64,000 bases of DNA from the NCBI GenBank assembly GCA_002508705.1, contig DAYL01000032.1, forward strand, positions 1 through 64,000, written 5' to 3'. This document shows, piece after piece, positions 32,486 through 41,103 of the stretch. How positions within the stretch are numbered: the stretch's first letter is position 1; each line of letters starts with the position of its first letter. The notes below the pieces were generated by a model. It saw only the letters and a program-made list of their open reading frames with translations. It did no database searches and had not been told where the DNA came from. The position numbers were made by a program, and so were the translations under genes. Source of the stretch: Methanoculleus sp. UBA374 (GTDB taxonomy: Archaea; Halobacteriota; Methanomicrobia; Methanomicrobiales; Methanoculleaceae).

Positions 32486-35023
32486 TTACCGCCTCCTCGC
32501 GAGGAACACTCCGACCATCGCGGCAATTGCGAGGTACACCGCAAACCCGGGGGACTGGGTGGACGTGGGCAGGGATATGGGCGTAAAGTCGGGCCTTTCG
32601 CCGGCGGTGGAGTCCGGGGAGCCCTGCGGGGAATACTGGTTCCACGTCTCGGTGGCCGCGGGGGTCAGGGAGGGGAATGGATTTGGCGCCTCAGTGACCG
32701 TGGCGTTTCGCTGGCTCCCTTCAGGGAGGAGTTCAAAGGTGCTGGTCGTCTTGTAGTTGACCTCCTTACAGGTGACGGTGATCTGGTAGATCCCCGGATA
32801 CCAGGAACTGGTATCGATAGGATGCTCGTCGTAGGAGAACGGCCGCGCCTTCTGGACCGGGTCATATTTTCCGGGGATGGTCTCGTTGATCGGGATCTTC
32901 ATCGCGGTGTTCGCCTTGCCCGACTCATAGAGGTCGAGCGCGGCGATCGTCAGGACCAGGTCGTCGTGAATGTCCGTTTTGTCGGCGGTCGTTCCTTTTC
33001 CGGCAAGGTTGGTGGTCCCGCTGACGATCAGTTCGTCCCCGACGAGCACTTCCCCGACCGGTTTGATCCGGACGATCGGGTCTTCGACCGTGAAGGTGTC
33101 CATCACGTAGAGGTCGTCCCTGGACGACGAATCCAGCGCCCGTACCAGGGCCTCGGCAGCAGCCCGGCCCTCGAGCATCCCGATATTCACGACCTCGCCG
33201 CCGTCGACCATGTACAGCCGGTTCACGTTACCCCTGAAGTTGAGGTTGTTCTCGGGCAGGACGTCGAACTCGTTGTCCGTTCCCGGGTGGTGGTAGACGA
33301 TGAAATAAGTCCCCGGGGAGAGGTCGTAAGTGAAGTTCCGCGCGAGCGTGATCCCGTAGGACCCGTCGTCGTCGAGGGGGAACCGGGGGTTATAGTCGGC
33401 GTACTTGAAGTTCGGGCCGAAGATGTACCACTTCATATGCCCCACGGAACTGGAAGTATGACCGGGGCTCCCGCGGCCGTACCACCACGAATAGAGGTAG
33501 TCTCCGCGGGCGAACACTCCCCCCGTCTCTTCATCGAACTTTGCGTGAAGGGACGGCATGTTGAGCTCGTAGTCCCACGACGGCGGGACCTCGCCGTCGA
33601 TGGAGCCCGGGGCTCCCGGATAATTGCTTCTCTCCTCGCCGATCGGCTGAAAGTTGACATGGACGGTGTAGGTCCCCGCATCGCAGGAGATCAGCGAGGT
33701 GTCCCACGAATATCCCCAGATTCTGAGGAGCGGGTTATAGTAGGTCACGGTGAACGTCGCGGGTACGCCGTCTTCAACGGCCCGCGAGAGGTCGGTCAGG
33801 GGCGCGCCGTTTGGGGGCAGGTTGGGCCCCGTGACGTAAAGGTAGAGCGGGACGAGGGACAGCGAGTCCGAGGCTCCGAGGCCGGCTACGGTCCCGCTCA
33901 ACTCGATGATGTCGCCGATGGCGTAGAGCTGCTGGTCCGGCTCATCGAAGACCAGCGTCATGACCTTCTGATCGATACTGAAGGTTGCCTTCACCGGCTG
34001 GAAGATATCGGGGCCGGTTGCCTGGATCGTATAACTGGTGACCGGAGCCCCGTCCGGGATATGGATCTGCAGCCGGACGGTGCCGTCCCACCCGGGGTGA
34101 ACGCGCACATGGTAGTCGGAGAACCGGGTGTCCCACCCGCCGCCGTCAAAGATGGGGTAGTCCTCCCCCGCCGGGGGTTCGGGGAGGGTAATGTCGTAGT
34201 ACGTGAAGGGCGTCCCCTGGACCGTGAAGTAGAGGTCTCCGCCGCGCTCCGCGGTCGTCTCATTGAGAATGATTGCGGGCGGGTAGTCCCGCACCGTGAA
34301 GGTGTATGGCACTTCGCGGTTGAGGTCGTTGAGGGTCATCCGGAAGACCATCGTCACCTGGGTGTCCCGGGAGACGCCGCCCTGATCCGCGAACCGGAAG
34401 ACGAGGGTGTCGTCCCAGACTGCAGGGTCTGCGGAGAGGTCCTCAAGCGAGACCGTGTCCCCGGCAATGTTCGTGATGCTCGATGTTTTGACGTTGCCCT
34501 GCAGTTCATACTCGTACCACGGGCCCTGGAACTCGCTGAGCGGGAGGTTGTGGTCGGGGAGCAGGAACTGCATTCCCATCCGGTAGGGCAGGGGATTCTG
34601 CCTGCTGGGGTTCGGTACAGGCTCGACATCCGTCCCAAAGGTGCGCATCATCACCTGTCCGAGACTGCCGGCAACATCCTGCACCAGGCAGTATCTGCCC
34701 TGATCAACCGTCCCGTCGCTGTAAACAGGATAGTATTGGCCGGGACTTCCACGGATGTAATTCGCGATGCTGCTGGTGAGAGAGATCGGGTCGGTCTGCT
34801 GCCCCCCGGAATCGATCCTGACCATCCGGACCGGGTTCCCCTTTACCGGGTCGGAGAACGCCGAAAAGTTCACGGTCCTCTCTCCCTGAAAAACGGTATC
34901 GCCGGGGCTGATCCCGGCGTTGGGTCCTTCGGGTGTTACGAACCGTGCCGAAGCCGCCGGAGCGAAAACAGCCAGGAGGAGGAGCGCCGCTGCGAGTACC
35001 ACCATGATCCGATATCTGTCCAT
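32486..35023 (-). CDS. DUF3821 S-layer-like surface protein with PGF-type C-terminal sorting tail
   Basis: 845 residues from the ATG at 35021-35023, with AAGGAG upstream; an in-frame start at 35065 lacks support. A signal peptide (MVVLAAALLLLAVFAPAASA) precedes FVTPEGPNAGISPGDTVFQG, the hallmark of DUF3821 domains of Methanomicrobiales surface proteins. Several Ig-like regions follow. The C-terminus has a Thr/Ser/Pro-rich stretch, then SPGFAVYLAIAAMVGVFLAR and a basic end: a PGF-CTERM-like signal that archaeosortase would cut and replace with a lipid anchor. It is the first gene of an eight-gene operon with pilus assembly genes and is divergent from the large pilin array. Confidence 0.88.
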   Translation of the reverse strand: MDRYRIMVVLAAALLLLAVFAPAASARFVTPEGPNAGISPGDTVFQGERTVNFSAFSDPVKGNPVRMVRIDSGGQQTDPISLTSSIANYIRGSPGQYYPVYSDGTVDQGRYCLVQDVAGSLGQVMMRTFGTDVEPVPNPSRQNPLPYRMGMQFLLPDHNLPLSEFQGPWYEYELQGNVKTSSITNIAGDTVSLEDLSADPAVWDDTLVFRFADQGGVSRDTQVTMVFRMTLNDLNREVPYTFTVRDYPPAIILNETTAERGGDLYFTVQGTPFTYYDITLPEPPAGEDYPIFDGGGWDTRFSDYHVRVHPGWDGTVRLQIHIPDGAPVTSYTIQATGPDIFQPVKATFSIDQKVMTLVFDEPDQQLYAIGDIIELSGTVAGLGASDSLSLVPLYLYVTGPNLPPNGAPLTDLSRAVEDGVPATFTVTYYNPLLRIWGYSWDTSLISCDAGTYTVHVNFQPIGEERSNYPGAPGSIDGEVPPSWDYELNMPSLHAKFDEETGGVFARGDYLYSWWYGRGSPGHTSSSVGHMKWYIFGPNFKYADYNPRFPLDDDGSYGITLARNFTYDLSPGTYFIVYHHPGTDNEFDVLPENNLNFRGNVNRLYMVDGGEVVNIGMLEGRAAAEALVRALDSSSRDDLYVMDTFTVEDPIVRIKPVGEVLVGDELIVSGTTNLAGKGTTADKTDIHDDLVLTIAALDLYESGKANTAMKIPINETIPGKYDPVQKARPFSYDEHPIDTSSWYPGIYQITVTCKEVNYKTTSTFELLPEGSQRNATVTEAPNPFPSLTPAATETWNQYSPQGSPDSTAGERPDFTPISLPTSTQSPGFAVYLAIAAMVGVFLARRR

Positions 35024-35097
35024 ATATCTGAGACTCCTTGGGGCGGGGATGCACCACATTGTCAAATTTATTTGTTATATCGCTATTTCACTTTGTT

Positions 35098-35252
35098 GCG
35101 ATGCAGAGGTGCATTGCATCAGAGAATTTCAGTTTTGAAAGGCATGTTTTCGAAAAATAAGGCAATCAATGGGGTATTTAGAAAAGTTAATGCCATATGG
35201 AAGAGATAAAGCATTTAAACATAATTTTATCTAACTAAAATTAATTTGTCTG
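35098..35252 (+). promoter_or_regulatory. Upstream control region of pilin operon 1
   Basis: This AT-rich stretch between the divergent surface operon and the first pilin has GATGCA and TGCATC as inverted repeat (35100-35119, with TGCATTGCA inside), then AATGGGGTATTTAGAAAAG near 35168, TATTTAGA being a TATA-like element, then a second TATA candidate CATTTAAACATAA near 35213. The same order of elements occurs before pilin operon 2, which suggests common control. Confidence 0.5.
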
Positions 35253-35975
35253 ATGGAGAACAACGACATGGACATGTTATCCTGGAAAGAACACCGATGC
35301 CGGGGAAAAGAGCACATCTGCGCCCCGGTGAACGATGATGCGGTCTCGCCGGTCGTCGGCGTGATGCTGATGCTCGTCGTAACGATCATCATCGCCGCGA
35401 TCGTCAGCAGTTTCGCCGGGGGCCTCGGGTCCAGCAGCAGTAAGGCACCGGCGGCGACGCTGGCAATCAAGATGGTTGCCGGGCCGAACGACACGAACGT
35501 GACCATCGAACACCTGGGCGGCGATCCTCTGGCGACAAAGGACCTCCAGATCGTCAGCTCGTACACCGTTCCGGAGATGTGGGGCGCGGGCCATGACGGT
35601 AGCTCGCTGCAAGAGGCCGGGCGCGTCATTAAACACGCCATCGACGGACGGCTTGCCCCGATTCCAGAAAACGCCCTCGACCAGAGCGCCGCAGGGTACC
35701 CGTTTACTCCGCAGGTGACCAACGACGACAGCATCGTCTCCACGCGAACCGCGGACCAGACGTTCGGGACGGCGATTCTTGTGCCAGGCAGTCGGCTCAC
35801 GTTCGACCGCGACAACTTCCTTGGGTTTGAGACGGACCAGCGTTGCGTCTACGACTGGCATACGAAAAAGTCCGCGGGATACGGGTTCGGCGAAGGGGTT
35901 ACCGTGCACGTGACGATCATTCACACCGGCAGCGGGAGCATTATCTACGACAGGGATGTGATTGTACCATGGTGA
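35253..35975 (+). CDS. Type IV pilin, class A, cassette 1
   Basis: 240 residues with an unusually long leader (about 30 residues, Met/Lys/Cys-containing) before DAVSPVVGVMLMLVVTIIIA, the Pilin_N helix. Class A features are TIEHLGGDPLATKDLQIVSS, then YTVPEMW, VIKHAIDG, PFTPQV, and the end VTIIHTGSGSIIYDRDVIV with terminal PW. Two Cys in the leader (HRCRGKEHIC) are not seen in the other class A copies. The start could also be a later ATG such as codon 6. The last codons overlap the start of the class B gene by 7 bases. Confidence 0.88.
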   Translation: MENNDMDMLSWKEHRCRGKEHICAPVNDDAVSPVVGVMLMLVVTIIIAAIVSSFAGGLGSSSSKAPAATLAIKMVAGPNDTNVTIEHLGGDPLATKDLQIVSSYTVPEMWGAGHDGSSLQEAGRVIKHAIDGRLAPIPENALDQSAAGYPFTPQVTNDDSIVSTRTADQTFGTAILVPGSRLTFDRDNFLGFETDQRCVYDWHTKKSAGYGFGEGVTVHVTIIHTGSGSIIYDRDVIVPW

Positions 35976-36640
35976 GGAGAGGAAACGAAGATGCAGTATC
36001 CCCGGTCATCGGTGTGATGTTGATGATCGTCGTCACGATCATCATTGCAGCAACGGTGAGCGCATTCTCCACAGGGTTCGTCTCGGATACGCACACCGCA
36101 CCCCAAACCCAGGTCGCATACGTCGGGGTGCTGACGGGGCCGATAGACGGCCTTGGGGAGATCGGTCTCGTGTTCGAGAATAAAGGCGGAGAGACGCTGC
36201 TCCTCTCGGACCTGGAACTTCACCTGAAGTCGACGATGGCCGGGGGAGACGAGGCCTCGATCGCGTATGCCGACGCACCGTCGGAGACATATCGCGAGGT
36301 CACTGCGCCGAATGAAGTCCGTCTATCGGAAGATTTCACCTACCGGATGAAGAAGGTCGGGGTCCTTAATGATGTGAGGAATGCCACAACCGTGGCCAAC
36401 TCAAAGATCAAGGCCGGGGACCGGTTCATCATCCACGCTGACCGCTACATCACGAACGGAGACAGCACCTATGGACGTGTGGCCTATGTTGCGGATCGCC
36501 GCGGCCTAGGAGCACCCCCAGGAGCGCCGCCGTATTCCAGCGGCGAGTTCGAGGTGAGCGGCAGGACGGCCTACACGCTCATCGACAGAAATACTGGAAC
36601 TGCCATCTCCTCGGGCACTCTCGTGGGAAGTGTATTATGA
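35969..36640 (+). CDS. Type IV pilin, class B, cassette 1
   Basis: 223 residues from the ATG inside the end of the A gene (ATGGTGA overlap). Leader MVRRGNE, then DAVSPVIGVMLMIVVTIIIA. Class B features are VAYVGVLTGP near the start of the exported domain, LVFENKGGETLLLSDLELHL, the D-A-P segment before a long polar region, AGDRFIIHADRY, and the end YSSGEFEVSGRTAYTLIDRN with GTAISSGTL. There is no terminal IIHxPS pattern, unlike A and C. The 3' end overlaps the C gene by 4 bases. Confidence 0.88.
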   Translation: MVRRGNEDAVSPVIGVMLMIVVTIIIAATVSAFSTGFVSDTHTAPQTQVAYVGVLTGPIDGLGEIGLVFENKGGETLLLSDLELHLKSTMAGGDEASIAYADAPSETYREVTAPNEVRLSEDFTYRMKKVGVLNDVRNATTVANSKIKAGDRFIIHADRYITNGDSTYGRVAYVADRRGLGAPPGAPPYSSGEFEVSGRTAYTLIDRNTGTAISSGTLVGSVL

Positions 36641-37305
36641 ACAATCAGATCAGGAACGGAAAACGTATGAATTCAGATAAGAACGACGCGGTCTCGCCGG
36701 TCATCGGCGTGATGCTGATGCTCGTCGTAACGATCATCATCGCCGCATTCGTATCGGTCTTTGCCGGAAACGCCTTTGGGAACACCGAAACAGCACCGGC
36801 AGCGGCCCTTGACGTAAAGATCCTGTCCAACGGCGGGAGCAACTCGGCGGACCCGCAATATGTCATGCTGATCGAGCACCACAGCGGGAGCAGCATCCCG
36901 ACGTCCGATATGCGGATCGTCAGTTATTATACGCCGCCGTCGACGACAGGGAAGACCATGCAGCGCGGAGAATTGACGGCTATGACAAGAAATGCGACAG
37001 TGGCGAATATGAAGATCAACGGCGAGACGATCGCATCCGTAAAGGTCCCGTACCTCAACGACATCGCCCGGGGTAAACCCGGAGACGCGGGCACGAACTT
37101 CGGGGAGTATACGTTCGCTCCCGGGGACGTACTCAGCACGGGGGCCTCTCTAGGGACCGGAGCCGCCCTTGTCGGCTTGAATGATCTCACGACGCAGGAG
37201 CTACGCGAAGAATACGGGTTTAAGAGAGGTTCCGCAGTCGATATCGAGATCATCCATCTCCCGAGCCAGAAAAACCTCTACAGCGGGAGGGTGATTGTAC
37301 AATGA
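36637..37305 (+). CDS. Type IV pilin, class C, cassette 1
   Basis: 222 residues. Leader of about 17 residues (MNNQIRNGKRMNSDKN), then DAVSPVIGVMLMLVVTIIIA. Class C features are ALDVKILSNGG, YVMLIEHHSGSSIPTSDMRI, VSYYTPP, VPYLNDIARGKPGD, YTFAPGDVLSTG and the end IEIIHLPSQKNLYSGRVIVQ. An internal ATG at codon 11 is an alternative start with a leader of seven residues. It overlaps B before it and D after it by 4 bases each, so translation is coupled. Confidence 0.88.
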   Translation: MNNQIRNGKRMNSDKNDAVSPVIGVMLMLVVTIIIAAFVSVFAGNAFGNTETAPAAALDVKILSNGGSNSADPQYVMLIEHHSGSSIPTSDMRIVSYYTPPSTTGKTMQRGELTAMTRNATVANMKINGETIASVKVPYLNDIARGKPGDAGTNFGEYTFAPGDVLSTGASLGTGAALVGLNDLTTQELREEYGFKRGSAVDIEIIHLPSQKNLYSGRVIVQ

Positions 37306-37943
37306 AGGACAATGCTGTATCCCCGGTCATCGGGGTGATGTTGATGCTCGTCGTGACGATCATCATCGCCGCCATGGTGAGCGCATTCTCCGGCAGTGTT
37401 GTGCGGGACGAGACGCTTGCGCCGCAGGTCACACTCGCTGTATCGTATACCTCCAGTATCACGGATGAGGATAAGGAGAATGGGGTCCCGGATCATGGCG
37501 CAGACTTCAAACCGAACAACGGCATTGCGTTCCGCCTCTCCGGCGGGGATTCGTTCTCCCTCAGGGATATCACCATCCAGTTGAGACAGGGGGAGAACGT
37601 CATCAACTTCGATATGAACACGTATCTCAACTCGTCGGCGGCGGTCGATACGGAGAAAGTGACGATCGTAGAGAATCCCGATGGCAACGATACATACTTT
37701 GGACTCCCGGGAGGGGGCGATGAGTTGATAACCGTCGGCGATTCGTTCATGATCGTTGCCGACGACTGTTACGACAGCACAATGACCACCGACGCAACGA
37801 TCGTGAAGGGACGGTTCCTCACCTGGTCTCCCGAGGATTCGGGAAGCACGTTCAGGGTACAGACCGATATACCCTTCAAGTACACGATCACCGACCAGCT
37901 GAGCGGCAAGCCCATGCAGAGCGGCACAATCATCCTCAGGTGA
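37302..37943 (+). CDS. Type IV pilin, class D, cassette 1
   Basis: 213 residues with the shortest leader, MKDN, before AVSPVIGVMLMLVVTIIIAA. Class D features are a D-x-E-NGVPDHGADFKPNNGIAF motif region, LSGGDSFSLRDITIQLRQGE, GDSFMIVADDCYDSTMTTDA, and the end KGRFLTWSPEDSGSTFRVQT with GKPMQSGTIIL. Single Cys at DDCYD is shared with the class D copy at 41708. It is the last gene of the complete first cassette; the next gene starts 36 bases later with its own GAGGTAA site. Confidence 0.88.
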   Translation: MKDNAVSPVIGVMLMLVVTIIIAAMVSAFSGSVVRDETLAPQVTLAVSYTSSITDEDKENGVPDHGADFKPNNGIAFRLSGGDSFSLRDITIQLRQGENVINFDMNTYLNSSAAVDTEKVTIVENPDGNDTYFGLPGGGDELITVGDSFMIVADDCYDSTMTTDATIVKGRFLTWSPEDSGSTFRVQTDIPFKYTITDQLSGKPMQSGTIILR

Positions 37944-37978
37944 TTTTGCGCTCCGGAACAGAAACGAGGTAACCGACA

Positions 37979-38707
37979 ATGTATAGAGGTAAAAGAACTC
38001 TAAAGGCGTTCGTCGAAAACGAGCGTGCGGTCTCGCCGGTCGTCGGGGTGATGCTGATGCTCGTCGTAACGATCATCATCGCCGCTCTCGTCAGCAGTTT
38101 TGCCGGCGGCCTCAGCGACTCTGCCGAGCCAGCGCCGACGACGGCGTTCGAGATCAGCATGCGCGCGGGAGATGCCGTCGGCCGCGGGGCAACAACCAAC
38201 GGGCCGGGTGCCGGACCGGAGTGCGTCGTGCTGACCATGGTCGCCGGGGAGACACTCCATTCCAAGGATATTCAGATCATTACGACCTACACGGTTCCAG
38301 AGACCTACAACGGGGTGGACGTGGTAAATGCCGGCAAGACCATCAAGCACACGCTGGACGGTGCGATCGGCAGCGTCCTCGACGAGGACGTGATGGAAGA
38401 CGCCGCCTGGGACCCGAACTCGGACCCCTTCGTCCCCCAGGTGAACGCGTATTGGCCTGATGATCTGACTCACAGAAGCCTGGCTCCCGGGAACGGCATG
38501 GTCGGTTCCGGGACGCCCAGCTTCGGCGCCTGCCAGTTCAAACCAGGCGAACAGTACTGGTTCAAGGACCGGAGGGCGTTCCTCGGGTTCGATGTGGACG
38601 ACAGGGTGAAGTACGGGTTCCAGGAGGGGTCCGTCGTCCACGTGACGATCATCCACACGCCGTCGGGTCAGACCGTGTACGACAAGGATGTGGTGGCAAC
38701 ATGGTAA
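37979..38707 (+). CDS. Type IV pilin, class A, cassette 2
   Basis: 242 residues with leader MYRGKRTLKAFVENER and then AVSPVVGVMLMLVVTIIIAA. Class A features match the first copy: VAGETLHSKDIQIITTYTVP, KTIKHTLDG, PFVPQV, FLGFDVDD and the end VHVTIIHTPSGQTVYDKDVV with terminal TW. It begins a second, incomplete cassette. A ribosome-binding site (CGAGGTAA) lies ahead of the ATG. The 7-base overlap with the following B gene (ATGGTAA) is the same as in the other two A-B pairs. Confidence 0.88.
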   Translation: MYRGKRTLKAFVENERAVSPVVGVMLMLVVTIIIAALVSSFAGGLSDSAEPAPTTAFEISMRAGDAVGRGATTNGPGAGPECVVLTMVAGETLHSKDIQIITTYTVPETYNGVDVVNAGKTIKHTLDGAIGSVLDEDVMEDAAWDPNSDPFVPQVNAYWPDDLTHRSLAPGNGMVGSGTPSFGACQFKPGEQYWFKDRRAFLGFDVDDRVKYGFQEGSVVHVTIIHTPSGQTVYDKDVVATW

Positions 38708-39399
38708 TGACGGAAAAATTCACGGAGCATGCGGTCTCGCCGGTCGTCGGCGTTATGCTGATGGTCGTGGTGACGATCATCGTCGCGGCGGTTGTCAGTT
38801 CGTTTGCAACCGCCCTACCGGCGAATGTTGGTACGGCGTCGAACGCCCAGGTCGAACTGGTCGGGGTGTCTTCGGCGGGCTACAAAGATACCGAACCACC
38901 GTACTGGACCTATGGACAAATAGGAGTTGTCTTTAAGAACGCCGGCGGCGGCTCCCTGGACCTCCGGAACCTCAACCTCTGGGTCGGAGGTATAGGCTCG
39001 GGTTCATCGGGAGCGGCTACGCTGACCTACAACGACGCCGTCGATCCACGCTACGTCGAGGACAGCGGGGAACAGACCGGTGCAGGAAGGTGGTTTGTCA
39101 CACTTCCCAAGGAAGCGGCAGGCTCTCGTATGCAGAGGTTCGGGAGCGGCCTGACGCTCGAAGAATTGCAAGACCCGATCATCGAACCGGGGGAGCGGTT
39201 CATCATTTACTGTGAGTTTTATTATAAGGGTGATTCTTCGAGCAACTACTTCCCGTACCTCGGCTTCTCAAATCCCCGAGGCAGTGGTTGGTCAAGCGGT
39301 AGAGTCAATGTCGACGGCGGCAGCAAGTACGCTCTCTCGGACCTCAAGACCGGCGTGGTGTACTCCGAGGGATACCTGGAACAGGAACACGTGTTCTAA
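38701..39399 (+). CDS. Type IV pilin, class B, cassette 2 (last gene of operon 1)
   Basis: 232 residues, leader MVMTEKFTEH, then AVSPVVGVMLMVVVTIIVAA. Class B features are VELVGVSSAG, VVFKNAGGGSLDLRNLNLWV, YNDAVDPRYVED, EPGERFIIYCEFYYKG and WSSGRVNVDGGSKYALSDLK. It is longer than the other B copies through Gly/Ser-rich inserts. No C and D genes follow; instead the gene ends at a strong terminator, so cassette 2 is truncated to A-B. Confidence 0.88.
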   Translation: MVMTEKFTEHAVSPVVGVMLMVVVTIIVAAVVSSFATALPANVGTASNAQVELVGVSSAGYKDTEPPYWTYGQIGVVFKNAGGGSLDLRNLNLWVGGIGSGSSGAATLTYNDAVDPRYVEDSGEQTGAGRWFVTLPKEAAGSRMQRFGSGLTLEELQDPIIEPGERFIIYCEFYYKGDSSSNYFPYLGFSNPRGSGWSSGRVNVDGGSKYALSDLKTGVVYSEGYLEQEHVF

Positions 39400-39400
39400 C

Positions 39401-39426
39401 CCGGCATGCCGGTTTTCACTTTTTTT
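39401..39426 (+). terminator. Hairpin plus T-tract terminator of pilin operon 1
   Basis: The perfect palindrome CCGGCATGCCGG (39401-39412) starts just after the stop of the last B pilin and is followed by TTTTCACTTTTTTT. It is one of the clearest terminators in the window and separates the two pilin operons. Confidence 0.7.
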
Positions 39427-39599
39427 GAGAGACACGCTCCCTCCTACTTATCATAGGAATTGGGCGCGGTTGTATGCCGGACGGAGACAGCAGTCACCCA
39501 GACGTTGCACCCGTCCCACAAGAAGGTTCCATTCAAGCGCCGGATACTGACGCTTTCTTCGGTACGGACGAAACCCCCGACGCACCTCTCCTGGTGAGG

Positions 39600-39787
39600 C
39601 TTCGGAATGCCGATGCAATGCAAAGACACGATGCAAGTTTGAAATGCGGGTTTAGAAAGCATAATTTTTAAAAATCCCTGAGAAAATGGAGTATTTAAAA
39701 AAGATTAATATGATGTAAGAGCCCACAGGTTAATGAAAAATTCATTGATATAACGAAATTAAACTTGTTGGATCGGAGAACGACAAC
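39600..39787 (+). promoter_or_regulatory. Upstream control region of pilin operon 2, related to that of operon 1
   Basis: The region holds CGATGCAATGCA near 39611, a second GATGCAAG, then AATGGAGTATTTAAAAAAG near 39684 (TATA-like TATTTAAA) and GGATCGGAGAACGACAACATG at the gene start. Operon 1 has CGATGCA, TGCATTGCA, AATGGGGTATTTAGAAAAG and GGAGAACAACGACATG in the same order. A short open frame at 39474-39671 overlaps this region and is not convincing. The remainder of the 388-base gap shows nothing else. Confidence 0.5.
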
Positions 39788-40450
39788 ATGACTCTAACAC
39801 ACAAGACAGCATCGGGGGCGGGAAAAGGTCATACTCTCCCAAGGCGAGACGATGCGGTCTCGCCGGTCGTCGGGGTGATGCTGATGCTCGTTGTAACGAT
39901 CATCATCGCCGCCGTCGTGAGCAGCTTTGCCTCGGGCATAGGTGGAACGAATGAAAAAGCACCGGTTGCATCGCTTGGATTTGATGTCCGTGCCGGTGAA
40001 AAGGGCACTGTGGTACATATGGAAAACCTGGGCGGAGAGGCGCTTTATACCGGAGACCTGCAGATCGTCACCACCTATACCCTGCCTGAGGCGTATGGGA
40101 CCGCTAAACTAGGAAACGCAAGTAAAACCATCAAACACACAACCGACGGATCTCTGCCGTCGGACGGAACGGCTGCGTGGGATAAAAACGCCGACCCGTT
40201 CACTCCGCAGGTGAGCAACGAGAATCAAAACGTTGTGTTAGGGCCCGGTGACACGCAGGCACGAAAATTTGGAAAGGTTATCCTGCGCCCTGGCGAGCGG
40301 CTTAAACTTTCGAGAAATCCCTTCTTAGGATTCGATGCCACTGAGAGGAATAAGTTCGGGTTTCAGGAAGGATCGGTCGTACATATCACGGTAATCCACA
40401 AACCGAGCGGGAAATTCATCTACGACAAGGATGTGATGGTGAGATGGTAA
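39788..40450 (+). CDS. Type IV pilin, class A, cassette 3
   Basis: 220 residues, leader of about 21 residues ending RDD, then AVSPVVGVMLMLVVTIIIAA. Class A features are MENLGGEALYTGDLQIVTTY, KTIKHTTDG, PFTPQV, FLGFDATERNKFGFQEGSVV and the end HITVIHKPSGKFIYDKDVMV with terminal RW. It is more compact than the first two A copies; N-x-S/T sites differ, as expected for surface-exposed variation. It is first gene of operon 2 and overlaps B by 7 bases. Confidence 0.88.
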   Translation: MTLTHKTASGAGKGHTLPRRDDAVSPVVGVMLMLVVTIIIAAVVSSFASGIGGTNEKAPVASLGFDVRAGEKGTVVHMENLGGEALYTGDLQIVTTYTLPEAYGTAKLGNASKTIKHTTDGSLPSDGTAAWDKNADPFTPQVSNENQNVVLGPGDTQARKFGKVILRPGERLKLSRNPFLGFDATERNKFGFQEGSVVHITVIHKPSGKFIYDKDVMVRW

Positions 40451-41103
40451 ACAACAACGCGGTATCCCCGGTCGTCGGCGTTATGCTGATGCTCGTCGTA
40501 ACGATCATCATTGCGGCCACCGTCAGTGCTTTCAGCGGAGGGTTGATGGAAGACACAAAGAAAGCCCCGAATGCACAGATCCGTTACGTCGGTGTGTCCT
40601 CGTATGTCGACAACGCTGCAACGATGGCCCCGGGCATGGTGTTTGAACATGTCGGCGGCGACACAGTGGACCTCACGACGTTGCAACTCGATCTCAGTTA
40701 TGATGATGGGACTATGGCGGTTTGCTTGGTCACGTACAACGACCCGCCCTCCAGGGGCTACACCCAGGGATACCCGGACCGTGAGAGAAAGGATGTCCGC
40801 ATGGAGAAGTTCGGCGCGGGGCTCTCGGCGACCGAGAGAAAAAACCCCCTCTTAAACGCGGGAGAGAGGTTCATCATATATTCGGATGGTCATAATAGGA
40901 TTCCTGATCTCTGGGAAAAGCAGCGGATATTGAGATACCAGGCAGATCGTCAAGATCCCTCCGTCGAACCAGGCTACCATGGTGGCAATACCTACTCGAG
41001 CGGTCAGTTCTTGATGACAGACGGCCGCACCGAGTATACATTAAGCGACCGGGACTCCGGGACAATACTCGCACATGGCTTTTGCTACGGAGAGACGGTA
41101 TGA
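40444..41103 (+). CDS. Type IV pilin, class B, cassette 3
   Basis: 219 residues. Leader is only MVNNN before AVSPVVGVMLMLVVTIIIAA. Class B features are IRYVGVSSYV, MVFEHVGGDTVDLTTLQLDL, TYNDPPSRGY, NAGERFIIYSDGH and YSSGQFLMTDGRTEYTLSDR, ending GTILAHGFCYGETV. Here two Cys appear (MAVCLV and GFCYG), absent from the cassette 1 copy. The stop codon overlaps the ATG of the C gene (ATGA). Confidence 0.88.
   Translation: MVNNNAVSPVVGVMLMLVVTIIIAATVSAFSGGLMEDTKKAPNAQIRYVGVSSYVDNAATMAPGMVFEHVGGDTVDLTTLQLDLSYDDGTMAVCLVTYNDPPSRGYTQGYPDRERKDVRMEKFGAGLSATERKNPLLNAGERFIIYSDGHNRIPDLWEKQRILRYQADRQDPSVEPGYHGGNTYSSGQFLMTDGRTEYTLSDRDSGTILAHGFCYGETV

Noticed and set aside
30807..35209. Very long plus-strand open frames (649 and 795 codons) opposite the transglutaminase-like and DUF3821 genes
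   Set aside because: They are antisense shadows in GC-rich DNA: no family motifs, odd Arg/Val/Asp-rich composition and no start signals, while the minus-strand genes have signal peptides, domains and coupled starts.
39474..39671. 65-codon open frame between the two pilin operons
   Set aside because: It overlaps the conserved control region of pilin operon 2, has no Shine-Dalgarno site, and its product resembles nothing.
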